Counted from the stretch's first letter, positions 34,702 to 43,205 are shown. The stretch is 64,000 bases of DNA from Nonomuraea muscovyensis (GCF_014207745.1 NZ_JACHJB010000001.1:3100001-3164000), one strand, 5' to 3'. Notes: generated by a model from the letters alone, not told the origin. Made by a program: numbers and translations.

Positions 34702-35538
34702 TCATCCGTTGAAGGAAGTGCCCGTGATGCGTTCGTAGGCCTCCAGGTAGCGCTGCCTCGTCTGCTCGACCACCTTGTCCGGCAATCGGGGCGGAGGGTT
34801 TCCGGAGGATTTGTCCCAACCTGATTCGGGTGAGGCCAGCCAATCCCGTACATATTGTTTGTCGAAGGACGGCTGTCGCCGTCCGGGGCGCCATTCGTCC
34901 GCCGGCCAGAACCGCGACGAGTCCGGAGTCAGCACCTCGTCCCCGAGCGTCAGCACGCCGTCGGAGTCCCAGCCCAGCTCGATCTTGGTGTCGGCGACGA
35001 TGATGCCCCGCTCGCGGGCGATCTCGGCGCCGCGCGTGTAGACGGCGAGCGTGATGCGCCGCAGCGCCTCGGCCGTCTCGGCGCCGACCTCGGCCACCAC
35101 CTGCTCGAACGAGATGGGCTCGTCGTGCTGGCCCACCGGCGCCTTCGACGAGGGCGTGAAGATCGGCTCGGGCAGCCGGGACCCGTCCTCCAGGCCCGCC
35201 GGCAGCCGGATGCCCGACACCATGCCGTCGCGCCGGTAGTCGTCCAGCCCCGACCCCGTCAGGTAGCCGCGCGCCACGCACTCGACCGGCACCATCCGGA
35301 GCGGCCGCGACAGCATGCTGCGCGCGTCGGGCCCCGGACCGGCGATGTGGTGGGGCACCACGTCGGCCAGGCGCTCGAACCACCACAGCGACAGCTGCGT
35401 CAGGATGGCCCCCTTGTCGGGGATGTCGGGCTCCAGGACGTGGTCGAACGCCGAGATCCGGTCAGAGGCGACCATCAGCAGCAGGCCGTCGTCGGTCTCG
35501 TAGAGGTCGCGGATCTTGCCGGAGTGCAGGTGCTTCAT
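34702..35538 (-). CDS. purC: Phosphoribosylaminoimidazole-succinocarboxamide synthase
   Basis: A 278-residue ATP-dependent ligase joining aspartate to CAIR in de novo purine synthesis. The N-terminus [30 protein letters not shown] is the classic SAICAR synthetase signature. The centre [14 protein letters not shown] and the segment DTKIELGWD (nucleotide and metal contacts) are also typical. Its ATG overlaps the purD stop as ATGA, so the two are translationally coupled. The C-terminal extension is usual for the longer actinobacterial form. Confidence 0.95.
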   Translation of the reverse strand: MKHLHSGKIRDLYETDDGLLLMVASDRISAFDHVLEPDIPDKGAILTQLSLWWFERLADVVPHHIAGPGPDARSMLSRPLRMVPVECVARGYLTGSGLDDYRRDGMVSGIRLPAGLEDGSRLPEPIFTPSSKAPVGQHDEPISFEQVVAEVGAETAEALRRITLAVYTRGAEIARERGIIVADTKIELGWDSDGVLTLGDEVLTPDSSRFWPADEWRPGRRQPSFDKQYVRDWLASPESGWDKSSGNPPPRLPDKVVEQTRQRYLEAYERITGTSFNG

Positions 35539-36770
35539 TGCGCAGAGTCCGTCCTCGCGATGTCGGTCCGGTGGAAGGAGCCGCGCAGCTCGACCCGCGA
35601 CACCAGCTCGTAGGCATGGCGGCGCGCGCTCTCCTGGTCGGTCCCGGTGCCGACCACGCTCAGCACCCGCCCGCCGTCGGAGACCACCTCGCCGTCCACC
35701 CGCCTGGTGCCGGCGTGGATCACGTACGCGTGCTCGGTCGGCTCCAGCCCCTTGATCACGTCGCCCTTGACCGGCGCCTCGGGGTAGTTCTCGGCGGCGA
35801 CCACCACGGTCACCGCCGACCCGGCGCGGAAGGCGGGCGGCGCCTGCTCGCCCAGCGTGCCCGTCGCGCAGGCCGTCAGCAGCCCGCCCAGCGGCGTCTC
35901 CAGCCGGTCGAGCAGCACCTGCGCCTCCGGGTCGCCGAAGCGCGCGTTGAACTCGACGACCTTCGGCCCCTTCGCGGTCAACGCCAGGCCCACGTAGAGG
36001 ACGCCCTGGTAGGGCAGGCCGCGCCGGGCCAGCTCACCGATCGTCGGGTGCACGACCTCCTGCATGACCTGCTCGGTCAGCCCCTCGGGCGCCCACGGCA
36101 GCGGCGTGTAGGCGCCCATGCCGCCCGTGTTGGGGCCCTCGTCGCCGTCGTAGGCGCGCTTGAAGTCCTGCGCCGGCTGCAGCGCCACCGCGGTGCGCCC
36201 GTCGCTCAGCGCGAACAGCGACACCTCCGGCCCGTCGAGGAACTCCTCGATCACCACCCGCTCGCACGCCCGAGCGTGCGCCAGCGCCCGCTCGCGGTCC
36301 CCGGTGACGACCACGCCCTTGCCGGCGGCCAGCCCGTCGTCCTTGACCACGTACGGCGCACCGAACTCGTCGAGAGCGGCGGCCGCCTCCTCCTCGGTCA
36401 CGCACGTCCTGGCCCGCGCCGTCGGCACGCCGGCCGCCGCCATGACCTCCTTGGCGAACGCCTTGGAACCCTCGATCATCGCCGCGTCCCGCGACGGGCC
36501 GAAACACGCGATCCCCGCGGCCCGCACCGCGTCAGCCACACCGGCGACCAGCGGCGCCTCGGGCCCCACGACGACCAGGTCGGCCCCCAGCCGCGTGGCC
36601 AGCGCGGCCACCTGCTCCGGGTCGGTGGACGTGACGGCGTGCACGGTCGCGATCTCCTCGATGCCCGGATTGCCGGGGGCACAGTGGAGCTCGCTGACCT
36701 GCGGGTCGAGCTTGAGTGAACGGCACAGGGCGTGCTCACGCCCTCCGGATCCGATGACTAGAACGCGCAC
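35535..36770 (-). CDS. purD: Phosphoribosylamine-glycine ligase
   Basis: A 411-residue ATP-grasp enzyme making glycinamide ribonucleotide. It begins at a GTG ([13 protein letters not shown]), the family's N-terminal dinucleotide-like loop. The ATP-grasp domain has [18 protein letters not shown], the acidic metal site [16 protein letters not shown], and the loop [16 protein letters not shown]. It lies upstream of purC with a 4-base overlap and probably heads a purD-purC-murA transcript. Confidence 0.95.
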   Translation of the reverse strand: MRVLVIGSGGREHALCRSLKLDPQVSELHCAPGNPGIEEIATVHAVTSTDPEQVAALATRLGADLVVVGPEAPLVAGVADAVRAAGIACFGPSRDAAMIEGSKAFAKEVMAAAGVPTARARTCVTEEEAAAALDEFGAPYVVKDDGLAAGKGVVVTGDRERALAHARACERVVIEEFLDGPEVSLFALSDGRTAVALQPAQDFKRAYDGDEGPNTGGMGAYTPLPWAPEGLTEQVMQEVVHPTIGELARRGLPYQGVLYVGLALTAKGPKVVEFNARFGDPEAQVLLDRLETPLGGLLTACATGTLGEQAPPAFRAGSAVTVVVAAENYPEAPVKGDVIKGLEPTEHAYVIHAGTRRVDGEVVSDGGRVLSVVGTGTDQESARRHAYELVSRVELRGSFHRTDIARTDSAQ

Positions 36771-36838
36771 GCGCCCTATTGTCGCAGCTCTCGCCGCTCG
36801 CCACCCCCGTGGGTCGGCCGCCTTCGGGCGTTACCGGG

Positions 36839-36864
36839 TTGACGCCGGCTTGCTGTGGTAACTT
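36839..36864 (+). promoter_or_regulatory. Candidate corA leader promoter
   Basis: TTGACG at 36839-36844 and TAACTT at 36859-36864 resemble -35 and -10 elements. The 14-base spacer is short, so the call is tentative. Transcription would begin near 36871 and give a leader of about 200 bases before corA. Confidence 0.3.
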
Positions 36865-36890
36865 GGTGCGGCTGTATGGCGTCTCGTGAT

Positions 36891-37042
36891 GATTGGAGGT
36901 GGTCCGGTATGAAACCTGGTGATCCCAGCAGTACGTGCTCTGGCACGTACGCCGCACATACCCCCGACCACTCCAATCCGGCAGCCTGATCGTGCCTCCA
37001 CGCTTGTGTGTTGATTGAGGTGACCTTTCGTCGCGCGTGGAG
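36891..37042 (+). promoter_or_regulatory. Structured corA 5' leader with sequestered ribosome site
   Basis: Three nested or successive stems are visible. First, 36891-36907 pairs with 36964-36978: fifteen base pairs with two single-base bulges, burying the GGAGGT ribosome site (36895-36900) of the small leader ORF. Second, GTACGTGC (36931-36938) pairs perfectly with GCACGTAC (36943-36950) around a 4-base loop. Third, CTCCACGC (36996-37003) pairs with GCGTGGAG (37035-37042), just ahead of the corA ribosome site. The GATTGAGGTG at 37013-37022 resembles the first arm and could compete for the same partner. I know no riboswitch class with this layout. Confidence 0.55.
36909..36989 (+). CDS. 26-codon leader ORF upstream of corA
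   Basis: The ORF has an ATG with an excellent GGAGGT site 8 bases upstream and ends in TGA at 36987-36989, 82 bases before corA. The peptide begins MKPGDPSSTCSGTYA and has Pro at positions 3, 6, 19 and 24. Proline-bearing leader peptides (MgtL, CorL) control Mg2+ transporter genes in enteric bacteria, so an analogous control of corA is plausible. The ribosome site and the stop-proximal sequence pair with each other, so translation and folding should compete. A small secreted or modified peptide is the alternative. Confidence 0.5.
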   Translation: MKPGDPSSTCSGTYAAHTPDHSNPAA

Positions 37043-37071
37043 CGTGCCAGGTCGGGCGGAAAGGGACCGCC

Positions 37072-38175
37072 ATGCGCTCGTCCACGCTTTTCCGTCGCAT
37101 CAACCGTCACCCTGTCCAGGTGCACGCCGCCCGTCAGCTTCCCAAGCCTGAGCGGGCCGTCCGCGTGCCCGCCTCCATCGTCGAGTACGGCGCCTACATC
37201 GACGGCAAGAAGGCCGACCTCGTCGGCATCCCCGAGTCGCTGCGCCTCGTCCGCGAGCACAACGCCCTGTCCGGCGACTCGCGGGCCTTCCTCTGGGTGG
37301 GGCTGCACGAGCCCGAGGCCCCCGAGGTCGAATGGCTCGCCGAGGTGTTCGGCCTGCACCCGCTGGCCGTCGAGGACGCCGTCAAAGCGCACCAGCGCCC
37401 CAAGGTCGAGCGTTACGGTGACTCCCTGTTCATGGTCCTCAAGACCATCGCCTACCTCGACCACGACGAGCTGACCGCCTCCAGCGAGATCATCGCGACG
37501 GGCGAGATCATGGTGTTCCTGGGCGCCGACTTCGTGGTGACCGTACGGCACGGCGAGCACTGCCCCCTGACCGAGGTGCGCGAGCGCCTGGAGGACCGCC
37601 CCGAGCTGATGCAGCGCGGCGCCGCCGGCGTGCTGCACGCCATCGCCGACCACGTCGTCGACCGCTACCTCCAGGTGGCCGACCTCATGCAGCTTGAGCT
37701 CGAAGAGGTCGAGGCCACCGTCTTCGCCGACGTCAGCTCCCGTGACATCAACCGCATCTACCAGCTCAAGCGCGAGATGCTGGAGCTGAAGCGGGCGGTC
37801 ACGCCCCTCCAGAGCCCCCTGTCGGCGCTGCCCCAGCGTCGCGTCATCCCCTCCGAGATGCGCGAGTACTTCCGCGACGTCGGCGACCACCTCTCCCGGG
37901 TGTGCGAGCAGGTCGAGTCGTCGAACGAGCTGTGCAGCTCCATCCTCCAGGCTGCCCTGGCCCGCTCGAACGCCCTGGCCAACGAGGACATGCGCAAGAT
38001 CTCGTCCTGGGTCGCCATCCTGGCCGTGCCCACGATGATCGCCGGCATCTACGGGATGAACTTCGACTTCATGCCCGAGACCAAGCAAGTCTGGGGCTAC
38101 CCGGCGGTCCTGGCCGTCATGATCACCGCCTGCCTGCTCCTGCACCGCGGCTTCCGCCGCAACGGCTGGCTCTGA
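37072..38175 (+). CDS. corA: CorA-family magnesium/cobalt channel
   Basis: A 367-residue pentameric divalent-cation channel. The long cytoplasmic N-domain includes FLWVGLHEPEAPEVEWLAEVFGLHPLAVEDAV. It is followed by the stalk helix (YLQVADLMQLELEEVEATVF) and two C-terminal spans. The first span ends in the selectivity signature YGMN (IYGMNFDFMPE, about residue 329). The second is followed by the basic end HRGFRRNGWL. The ATG has AAAGGGA upstream. Expression may be controlled by the structured leader and small ORF just upstream. Confidence 0.93.
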   Translation: MRSSTLFRRINRHPVQVHAARQLPKPERAVRVPASIVEYGAYIDGKKADLVGIPESLRLVREHNALSGDSRAFLWVGLHEPEAPEVEWLAEVFGLHPLAVEDAVKAHQRPKVERYGDSLFMVLKTIAYLDHDELTASSEIIATGEIMVFLGADFVVTVRHGEHCPLTEVRERLEDRPELMQRGAAGVLHAIADHVVDRYLQVADLMQLELEEVEATVFADVSSRDINRIYQLKREMLELKRAVTPLQSPLSALPQRRVIPSEMREYFRDVGDHLSRVCEQVESSNELCSSILQAALARSNALANEDMRKISSWVAILAVPTMIAGIYGMNFDFMPETKQVWGYPAVLAVMITACLLLHRGFRRNGWL

Positions 38176-38191
38176 CCGAAACGTGGAGCGC

Positions 38192-38544
38192 TCACTCGGT
38201 GTCCTTCGGATGTCGAGGCGACGCGTAGATCACCCAGACGGTGCGAGTGGCATCGTCGATGGCATAGCGGACCCGTCCGCCACTGGTGACCTCGAACTCC
38301 ACTGTTCCAGGTCCTGGCCATCGCGGCGATGAGTGGCGAGGTCACCTCGCAGGCGATGGCGGCGCCCGTAGGACACGCGTGAGCGTGGGTCAGCGCGGAG
38401 CGCATCGTAACAGCGGCGTGTGTTGGCCAGGGCGTGACGGCACAGCTCCTCCCATCCGGTGACAGCCTCGCTGGTGCCGAACCGCACGTCCTATTCGTCG
38501 TCGGGCGGTGGAACGGTGACCCGGTCCCCGCGCTTCGGGCTCAT
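38192..38544 (-). pseudogene. RelE/ParE-like toxin gene with nonsense and frameshift mutations
   Basis: The gene starts with ATG at 38544, overlapping the antitoxin stop as ATGA, and reads MSPKRGDRVTVPPPDDE. An in-frame TAG follows where TAC or TAT would be expected, then WEELCRHALANTRRCYDAL, RVSYGRRHRLRGDLA and DGQDLEQW. Near 38304 one base is missing. The next frame gives FEVTSGGRVRYAIDD and TVWVIYASPRHPKDTE to the stop. That ending is typical of RelE/ParE-superfamily RNase toxins. Two independent lesions argue for real inactivation rather than one sequencing error. Confidence 0.75.
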
Positions 38545-38795
38545 GGGGAGACCCGGACCGGTCCGAAGTCACCGCTTGTGCCCTTGCGAGCCGCGGCGTA
38601 TTCGGCGCGGCTGGCCTTGATGCGAGCCGTCGCCCGCCAGCCCGCGATGACCTCCTGGGCGGTGTCGTCGACATCGAGTTCCGCGGCGTCGGAGAGGGCT
38701 TCGACCAGTTCGAGGGTGAAGGCGCGCAGCTCATCGAAGGTGAGGGCGCTCACATCGCCATCGTAATTCAGAACGCGTTCTGATACGGAGAACAT
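38541..38795 (-). CDS. Antitoxin-like protein of a decayed toxin-antitoxin pair
   Basis: An 84-residue acidic, helical protein (VSALTFDELRAFTLELVEALSDAAELDV) with a C-terminal basic helix (GWRATARIKASRAEYAAAR) suited to bind a toxin. Its stop overlaps the start of the broken toxin gene. It is intact and has normal codon use, which suggests the toxin was lost after the antitoxin became dispensable or acquired another role. No ribbon-helix-helix or HTH motif is obvious. Confidence 0.65.
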   Translation of the reverse strand: MFSVSERVLNYDGDVSALTFDELRAFTLELVEALSDAAELDVDDTAQEVIAGWRATARIKASRAEYAAARKGTSGDFGPVRVSP

Positions 38796-38872
38796 TCCGA
38801 AGTGAAGGGCTCTTGGTCGAGTGACGCCGGGCGACGGTCATCAGGGGACGGCGGTTCCGTGAGTCAGCCGGA

Positions 38873-38896
38873 GTCAGGGACGCCGGCGTCCCTGAC
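38873..38896. repeat. Perfect 24-base palindrome
   Basis: GTCAGGGACGCC is followed immediately by its reverse complement GGCGTCCCTGAC. It lies in the gap between the antitoxin start (38795) and the end of the oxidoreductase gene (39007). It could be a terminator for the minus-strand oxidoreductase or an operator for the antitoxin; no U-tract follows. Confidence 0.6.
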
Positions 38897-39006
38897 GAAG
38901 ACTCGTGGGGTTCAGGGCGAAGTAGCCGTGGTTCGCCGACCGGTTGGTGCGCGGTGCGTCCCGCGGGCCGAGGAGGGCGGCGCGGCCGCCCGCCCCGGAT
39001 GTGCTG

Positions 39007-40035
39007 CTAGGGACGCAGGTCCAGGGAGATGTGCGGGGACAGCGCGCGGAGGAAGTCGGGCGCGTCGAAGATCTCGCCGGCGGAGGCGACACCGACCGTC
39101 CTGGTCCGCCCCGTGAGTATGCGGTCAACCGCTTCCACCACGAGCGGCGCGGTGACGGCGTAGATGTCCTGCCCTGTCGCCACGGCGCGCCGTTCGCTGC
39201 CGCCCAAGCGCACGACGACATCGACGAGGAAGGTCTGCGCCGACCGCCCGAGCTCGTCGGCCGGGGCCGGCGTCGGTGTGTCCGGAGTCGAGATGTCCCG
39301 GGCCGCTTCCACCGTCATGTAGGTGCGCACCTCGGGGATGGACAGGTGGCTGGGAACGGTGACGATGTCAGCCATCGAGAACTCCCCGATGACGGCTCGG
39401 GGCCCCATCGGGTCGGGGAAGGGCCACTCCAGGGTCGGCGGGGCGTCATGGCGGTACTCCACTCGACCGTTCGTGTAGCGGACGCGTTGGCCGCCCCGCC
39501 GCTGCCGGGAGACCGCGCCCGCGATCCGTGTCCCGGCGGTGGGGTGCCAACTGCTCAGCCCGTACGCGATGTGCGCCTCGTCGGCCGTCGTCCAGTCGCC
39601 CATCGCGGCGGTGGTCAGCAGGTCGCCGAGGCCGCCGTAGAAGGCCATCGCAGGGACGATCACCGCTCCCGCGGCCCGGGCACGGTCCGTGAAGTGCGTG
39701 AACGTATCGATGTTGGCCTCGATCTCGGCCGCGACATCCACATACGGGATCCCGGCGCGCAGTGCCGCCTCGATCACGGGAGCGGCCGTCGTGGCGAAGG
39801 GGCCGGCACAGTTGATCACGGCCGCCGCGCCGGCCAGTGCGCGGTCGAGCGAGGCCGGGTCATCGACCGACGCCGGGCGGGCCTCCAGTCCGGATTCGGA
39901 CGCCAGCACCTTCAGCTTGTCGGCGTCGCGTCCGGACAGGACCGGAACGAACCCGCGATCCCGCAACTGCGCCACCACGAAGCGCCCGGTGTGCCCGTAC
40001 GCGCCGAACACCGCCACCGTCTGCCCTGTTCCCAT
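39007..40035 (-). CDS. Saccharopine-dehydrogenase-like NADP oxidoreductase
   Basis: A 342-residue protein with an N-terminal Rossmann loop (VAVFGAYGHTGRFVVAQL) and the segment AAVINCAGPFATTAAPVIEAAL followed by YVDVAAE. This is the signature of saccharopine-dehydrogenase-like and trans-acting enoyl-reductase-type proteins. The ATG at 40035 has GGGAGGACG upstream; longer minus-strand frames beyond it run antisense to the regulator gene and are rejected. It is divergent from a GlxA-type regulator 117 bases away, which probably controls it. The substrate is unknown. Confidence 0.82.
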   Translation of the reverse strand: MGTGQTVAVFGAYGHTGRFVVAQLRDRGFVPVLSGRDADKLKVLASESGLEARPASVDDPASLDRALAGAAAVINCAGPFATTAAPVIEAALRAGIPYVDVAAEIEANIDTFTHFTDRARAAGAVIVPAMAFYGGLGDLLTTAAMGDWTTADEAHIAYGLSSWHPTAGTRIAGAVSRQRRGGQRVRYTNGRVEYRHDAPPTLEWPFPDPMGPRAVIGEFSMADIVTVPSHLSIPEVRTYMTVEAARDISTPDTPTPAPADELGRSAQTFLVDVVVRLGGSERRAVATGQDIYAVTAPLVVEAVDRILTGRTRTVGVASAGEIFDAPDFLRALSPHISLDLRP

Positions 40036-40139
40036 GGGTCGTCCTCCCAGCTCAAGTCCAGATCCTCTGCTGCGATCTGTTGCGAACATCCTGGCAAAGG
40101 TCGGTGCTCTCAGGCGAGCGTCTGGAACGCCATTACCCA

Positions 40140-40145
40140 TACAAT
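40140..40145 (+). promoter_or_regulatory. Candidate -10 element (TACAAT) of the GlxA-type gene
   Basis: A good TANNNT match ends 7 bases before the ATG at 40153, with no ribosome site, suggesting a leaderless transcript. Confidence 0.45.
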
Positions 40146-40152
40146 TTCGGAC

Positions 40153-41142
40153 ATGAGTACTGTCGCGCTGGCCGTCACCGACGGCATGCTGCACTTCGAG
40201 CTGTCCTTGGCGTACGAGGTCTTCGGGGCCGACCTGACCGGCGTGGCCGATCCCTGGTACAGCGTCGTCGTCTGCGGGCCGGGTGCCGTGCGGGTCGGCC
40301 GGTTCCGGCTGGAGCCCGACCGCGGCCTCGACCACCTCTCGCGCGCCCACACCGTGATCGTCCCGGGCTGGGCCGACATCGATGTGGATCCACCCGCCGA
40401 CCTGGTCGACGCGGTGCGTGCGGCCCACGAGGCCGGCGCACGGGTGGCCTCCCTCTGCACGGGCGTGTTCGTGCTGGCCGCCGCCGGCCTGCTGGACGGG
40501 AAGCGCGCGACCACGCACTGGGAGCACGCCCAGGTCCTGGCCGCCCGCTATCCCCGGGTGGAGGTGGACCCGGACGTCCTGTACGTGGACAACGGCAGCG
40601 TGCTCACCTCCGCCGGCAAAGCCGCCGCCATGGACCTGTGCCTGCATCTGGTCCGCCTTGACCATGGGTCCTCTGTCGCCAACGCGGTCGCCCGCCGCCT
40701 GGTCGTGCCGCCGCACCGGGACGGCGGCCAGGCCCAGTTCGTCACCACCCCGGTGCCCGCCCCGGACAACCACCCGCTCGCCGAGCTGTTCCCCTGGGTG
40801 ATCGAACGGCTGGACCGTCCGCTGACCGTGGAAGGCCTGGCCCGCCAGGCGCGGATGAGCTCGCGCAACCTGGGCCGGCACTTCAGGTCGGTGACCGGCA
40901 CCACCCCGCTGCAATGGTTGCTGAACCAGCGGATCCGCCACGCCCAGGAGCTGCTGGAGACCACCGACGACAGCGTCGACGCCATCGCGGCGGCCACCGG
41001 CATGGGCACCGCCACGACACTGCGTCGGCACTTCAACCGCACGGTCGGCGTCCCTCCGGACACCTACCGCCGCACCTTCCGCTCGCGGACCCGCCCCGGC
41101 GCGAACGACAGCGGGCACCGCCACCAACGCCCCACAGGGTGA
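40153..41142 (+). CDS. GlxA-family AraC-type transcriptional regulator
   Basis: A 329-residue regulator with an N-terminal DJ-1/PfpI-like domain (VALAVTDGMLHFELSLAYEVFG; nucleophile-elbow-like VASLCTGVFVLAAAGLLDG with Cys about 102). A C-terminal AraC DNA-binding domain has two helix-turn-helices: LTVEGLARQARMSSRNLGRHF and VDAIAAATGMGTATTLRRHF. The family senses small amides or cyclic nucleotides. It probably regulates the divergent oxidoreductase. A stable hairpin at 41387-41422 lies between its end and the convergent GDPD gene. Confidence 0.88.
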   Translation: MSTVALAVTDGMLHFELSLAYEVFGADLTGVADPWYSVVVCGPGAVRVGRFRLEPDRGLDHLSRAHTVIVPGWADIDVDPPADLVDAVRAAHEAGARVASLCTGVFVLAAAGLLDGKRATTHWEHAQVLAARYPRVEVDPDVLYVDNGSVLTSAGKAAAMDLCLHLVRLDHGSSVANAVARRLVVPPHRDGGQAQFVTTPVPAPDNHPLAELFPWVIERLDRPLTVEGLARQARMSSRNLGRHFRSVTGTTPLQWLLNQRIRHAQELLETTDDSVDAIAAATGMGTATTLRRHFNRTVGVPPDTYRRTFRSRTRPGANDSGHRHQRPTG

Positions 41143-41386
41143 TGGGGCGGCAGACTCCCCGAAGCCGCGGTCGGTAGCCCTCGTCCTCCACCAGCCGTCC
41201 CCGGCGCTGTGGGCAGTGGAGCGGGGGCGGGAACAATCACGGACCGCCCACGGTTACATGAGTCGTGGCCGGTGTGCCCAGTGTCCCCGGGCCTCACCTA
41301 TCGCCTTCGCGGAATACCGTTCGGCTGGAGCCGCGTTGTGCCACTCGCCGAGAGGCGACACGCACACCGGTACGCGCACGTGGGAC

Positions 41387-41422
41387 CGAGGGCCCCGCCG
41401 GAGAGGATCCGGCGGGCCCTCG
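41387..41422. terminator. Strong hairpin between convergent genes
   Basis: The 15-base left arm (41387-41401) pairs with the 14-base right arm (41409-41422), leaving one bulged C and a 7-base loop. It sits 16 bases beyond the GDPD stop and can end transcription in either direction. Confidence 0.7.
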
Positions 41423-41437
41423 TCCGTTGTCAGGGGG

Positions 41438-42343
41438 TCAGACGGTGACCGGCCGGAGGGGTTCGACGGGGGCGGGAAGGGGAAGGCCGCGGTCGCGCCA
41501 TAGGTCGCGCATCCGGTCGGGGTAGTCGGTGACGATGCCCGCCACTCCCAGGTCCAGCATCCGCGCCCCGAGCGCCGGGTCGTTGACCGTCCACACGGCC
41601 ACGTCCAGGCCGGCCGCGGTCGCCTGGGACATCAGCCGTTCGTCCACCATGACGTGCTCGGGCGACAGCGTGGTGGCCCCCGCGTTGCGGGCCGCGGCGG
41701 GGATGTCGTCGCCCAGGTCGTCGTGCCAGTGCAAGGTGTCGAGCTCGATCAGCGCGAACCGGGATGTGCCCGGCGCCATGGCCGCCGCGTGGCCGATGAC
41801 CCGCCAGTCGAAGCTCAGGATCGCCGCGTTGTCCAGCCGGCCGTGCCGTTCGAGCTCGTCCACCACGAGCCGGGTGAACAGCTCCGGATCGGCCGTCAGC
41901 GCGGGCCTGGTCGGGTCGGACTTGAGCTCCACGTGCAGCCGCACCCCGTCGGCCTCGTAGGCGTTGACCAGCCCGAGCACCGCGCCGAGCGTGGGCATCC
42001 GGGTCTCCGGCATCGGGAGCTGGGTGGGGGCGAAGGGGTCGTCCGGCCGGCTCGGCAGCCGGACGCCCACGTCGAGGGTGCGCAACTGCGCCAGCGTCAG
42101 CGAGTTGATCGGCTTGCCGACGTAGGGGAAGCTCGGGTCGTCCGGCCGGACCGGCCGCGTGTCGGCGCTCGTCACGGCCGAGACCGTGAGATCGTGCGTG
42201 AGCACGAGCCGTCCGTCGGCGGTGAGCGCGACGTCGAGCTCGAGCGCGTGCACCCCGAGCTCCATCGTGCGGATCAGACCTGGCAGCGTGTTCTCGGGCC
42301 ACAGGCCCCTCGCTCCCCGATGACCGTGTATCTCAACGCGCAC
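41438..42343 (-). CDS. Glycerophosphodiester phosphodiesterase
   Basis: A 301-residue TIM-barrel hydrolase that releases an alcohol and sn-glycerol 3-phosphate from phospholipid headgroups or teichoic-acid-type polymers. Catalytic and metal residues are HGHRGARGLWPENT (His pair and Glu), ELDVALTADGRLVLTHD (Glu-Asp and His) and VELKSD. No signal peptide is visible, so it is cytoplasmic. It starts at a GTG with a leaderless-type -10 element just upstream. Confidence 0.9.
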   Translation of the reverse strand: MRVEIHGHRGARGLWPENTLPGLIRTMELGVHALELDVALTADGRLVLTHDLTVSAVTSADTRPVRPDDPSFPYVGKPINSLTLAQLRTLDVGVRLPSRPDDPFAPTQLPMPETRMPTLGAVLGLVNAYEADGVRLHVELKSDPTRPALTADPELFTRLVVDELERHGRLDNAAILSFDWRVIGHAAAMAPGTSRFALIELDTLHWHDDLGDDIPAAARNAGATTLSPEHVMVDERLMSQATAAGLDVAVWTVNDPALGARMLDLGVAGIVTDYPDRMRDLWRDRGLPLPAPVEPLRPVTV

Positions 42344-42349
42344 ACCGGG

Positions 42350-42355
42350 ACCCTA
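42350..42355 (-). promoter_or_regulatory. Candidate -10 element (TAGGGT) of the GDPD gene
   Basis: On the minus strand a TANNNT hexamer ends 6 bases before the GTG at 42343, consistent with a leaderless transcript. Confidence 0.4.
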
Positions 42356-42530
42356 CCCTGGCAGCCGCCCCGCCCCGTGAGTCGCCACGCCGCGCCCCTT
42401 TTGTGGTCGTACGCCCGAGAGATGCCGATCGGGCCGGGCGCCGGTGTCCGGCATCGGGTGCCGTGTGATGGTGAGGTGCACTTTGCCGGGTAGACACCCT
42501 TTTGCATGGATAGATGTCATATCCCTGCCC

Positions 42531-42536
42531 TACGCT
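42531..42536 (+). promoter_or_regulatory. Candidate -10 element (TACGCT) of the GNAT gene
   Basis: A TANNNT hexamer ends 7 bases before the ATG at 42544, in an AT-richer stretch and without a ribosome site. Confidence 0.4.
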
Positions 42537-42543
42537 GATCGCC

Positions 42544-43191
42544 ATGACGCAGGCTGTCAGAACGGTCAGGCCCGAGACCGTGCGGGCGTGGGTGGACGGC
42601 TGGGTGATCTCCCGCAACGCCCCCGGCCCGGTGCGCGAGCCGTGGGGCGTGCGCGTCGACGTCGGCCTCCCGGGCCACCTGTCCCGCCACATCGTCCCGT
42701 CGCCCACCCCGGCGACGCTGCGCCACCTGACGGCCGTGCTGGACGCCCCCGGCACGTGGCTGAAGCTGTGCGCCCCGGCCGAGGCCGTGGAGCGCTGGCT
42801 GCCGCCGTCGTGGGCGGTGCAGGAGCCGGAGTTCATGATGACCGCCGAACTGGAGGAGGCGCCCGTGACGGCGCCTCCCGGCTACACGCTGGCCCTCACC
42901 ACCCGCGCCGGCGTCACGGTCGCCCGGCTCCTCACGCAGGCGGGCGAGGTGGCGGCGCGGGGCCAGCTCGCCATCGCGGGCGGCACGGCCGTCGTCGACC
43001 AGGTCGAGACGGCCGGCCACCACCGGCGCCGCGGCCTGGGCACCGTCGTCATGAGGGCGCTGGCCGCCCACGCCGCAGCGGGCGGGGCCGGCACGGGAGT
43101 TCTCGTGGCCACCCCGGCCGGCCGCTCGCTCTACGAGACGCTCGGCTGGTGCGTCCACACCCCGATGACGGCCGCCGTCCTCACCGTCTGA
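42544..43191 (+). CDS. GNAT-family N-acetyltransferase
   Basis: A 215-residue acetyltransferase. The acetyl-CoA pyrophosphate loop is HHRRRGLGTVVMRALAAHA (the RxxGxG-type motif, about residue 162). Strand 4 is AVVDQVETAG, and the C-terminal signature is SLYETLGWCVHTPMTAAVL. The N-terminal half (WVDGWVISRNAPGPVREPWGVRVDVG) resembles proteins with a second, degenerate GNAT-like domain. The substrate is unknown. It is convergent with purA, 14 bases apart. Confidence 0.8.
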   Translation: MTQAVRTVRPETVRAWVDGWVISRNAPGPVREPWGVRVDVGLPGHLSRHIVPSPTPATLRHLTAVLDAPGTWLKLCAPAEAVERWLPPSWAVQEPEFMMTAELEEAPVTAPPGYTLALTTRAGVTVARLLTQAGEVAARGQLAIAGGTAVVDQVETAGHHRRRGLGTVVMRALAAHAAAGGAGTGVLVATPAGRSLYETLGWCVHTPMTAAVLTV

Positions 43192-43205
43192 TGGCGGTCC
43201 CGCGG

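Noticed and set aside
36871..37071. corA leader as a known Mg2+ riboswitch (M-box)
   Set aside because: The three-way core and length of an M-box are absent. The visible features are simple stems and a small ORF.
38874..39221. 115-codon minus-strand frame over the palindrome
   Set aside because: It overlaps the end of the oxidoreductase gene out of frame and has Ser/Arg/Pro-biased composition typical of shadows.
40036..41127. N-terminal extension of the saccharopine-dehydrogenase-like protein
   Set aside because: The frame stays open beyond 40035, but it is antisense to the GlxA-type gene. A good ribosome site and the Rossmann start lie at 40035.
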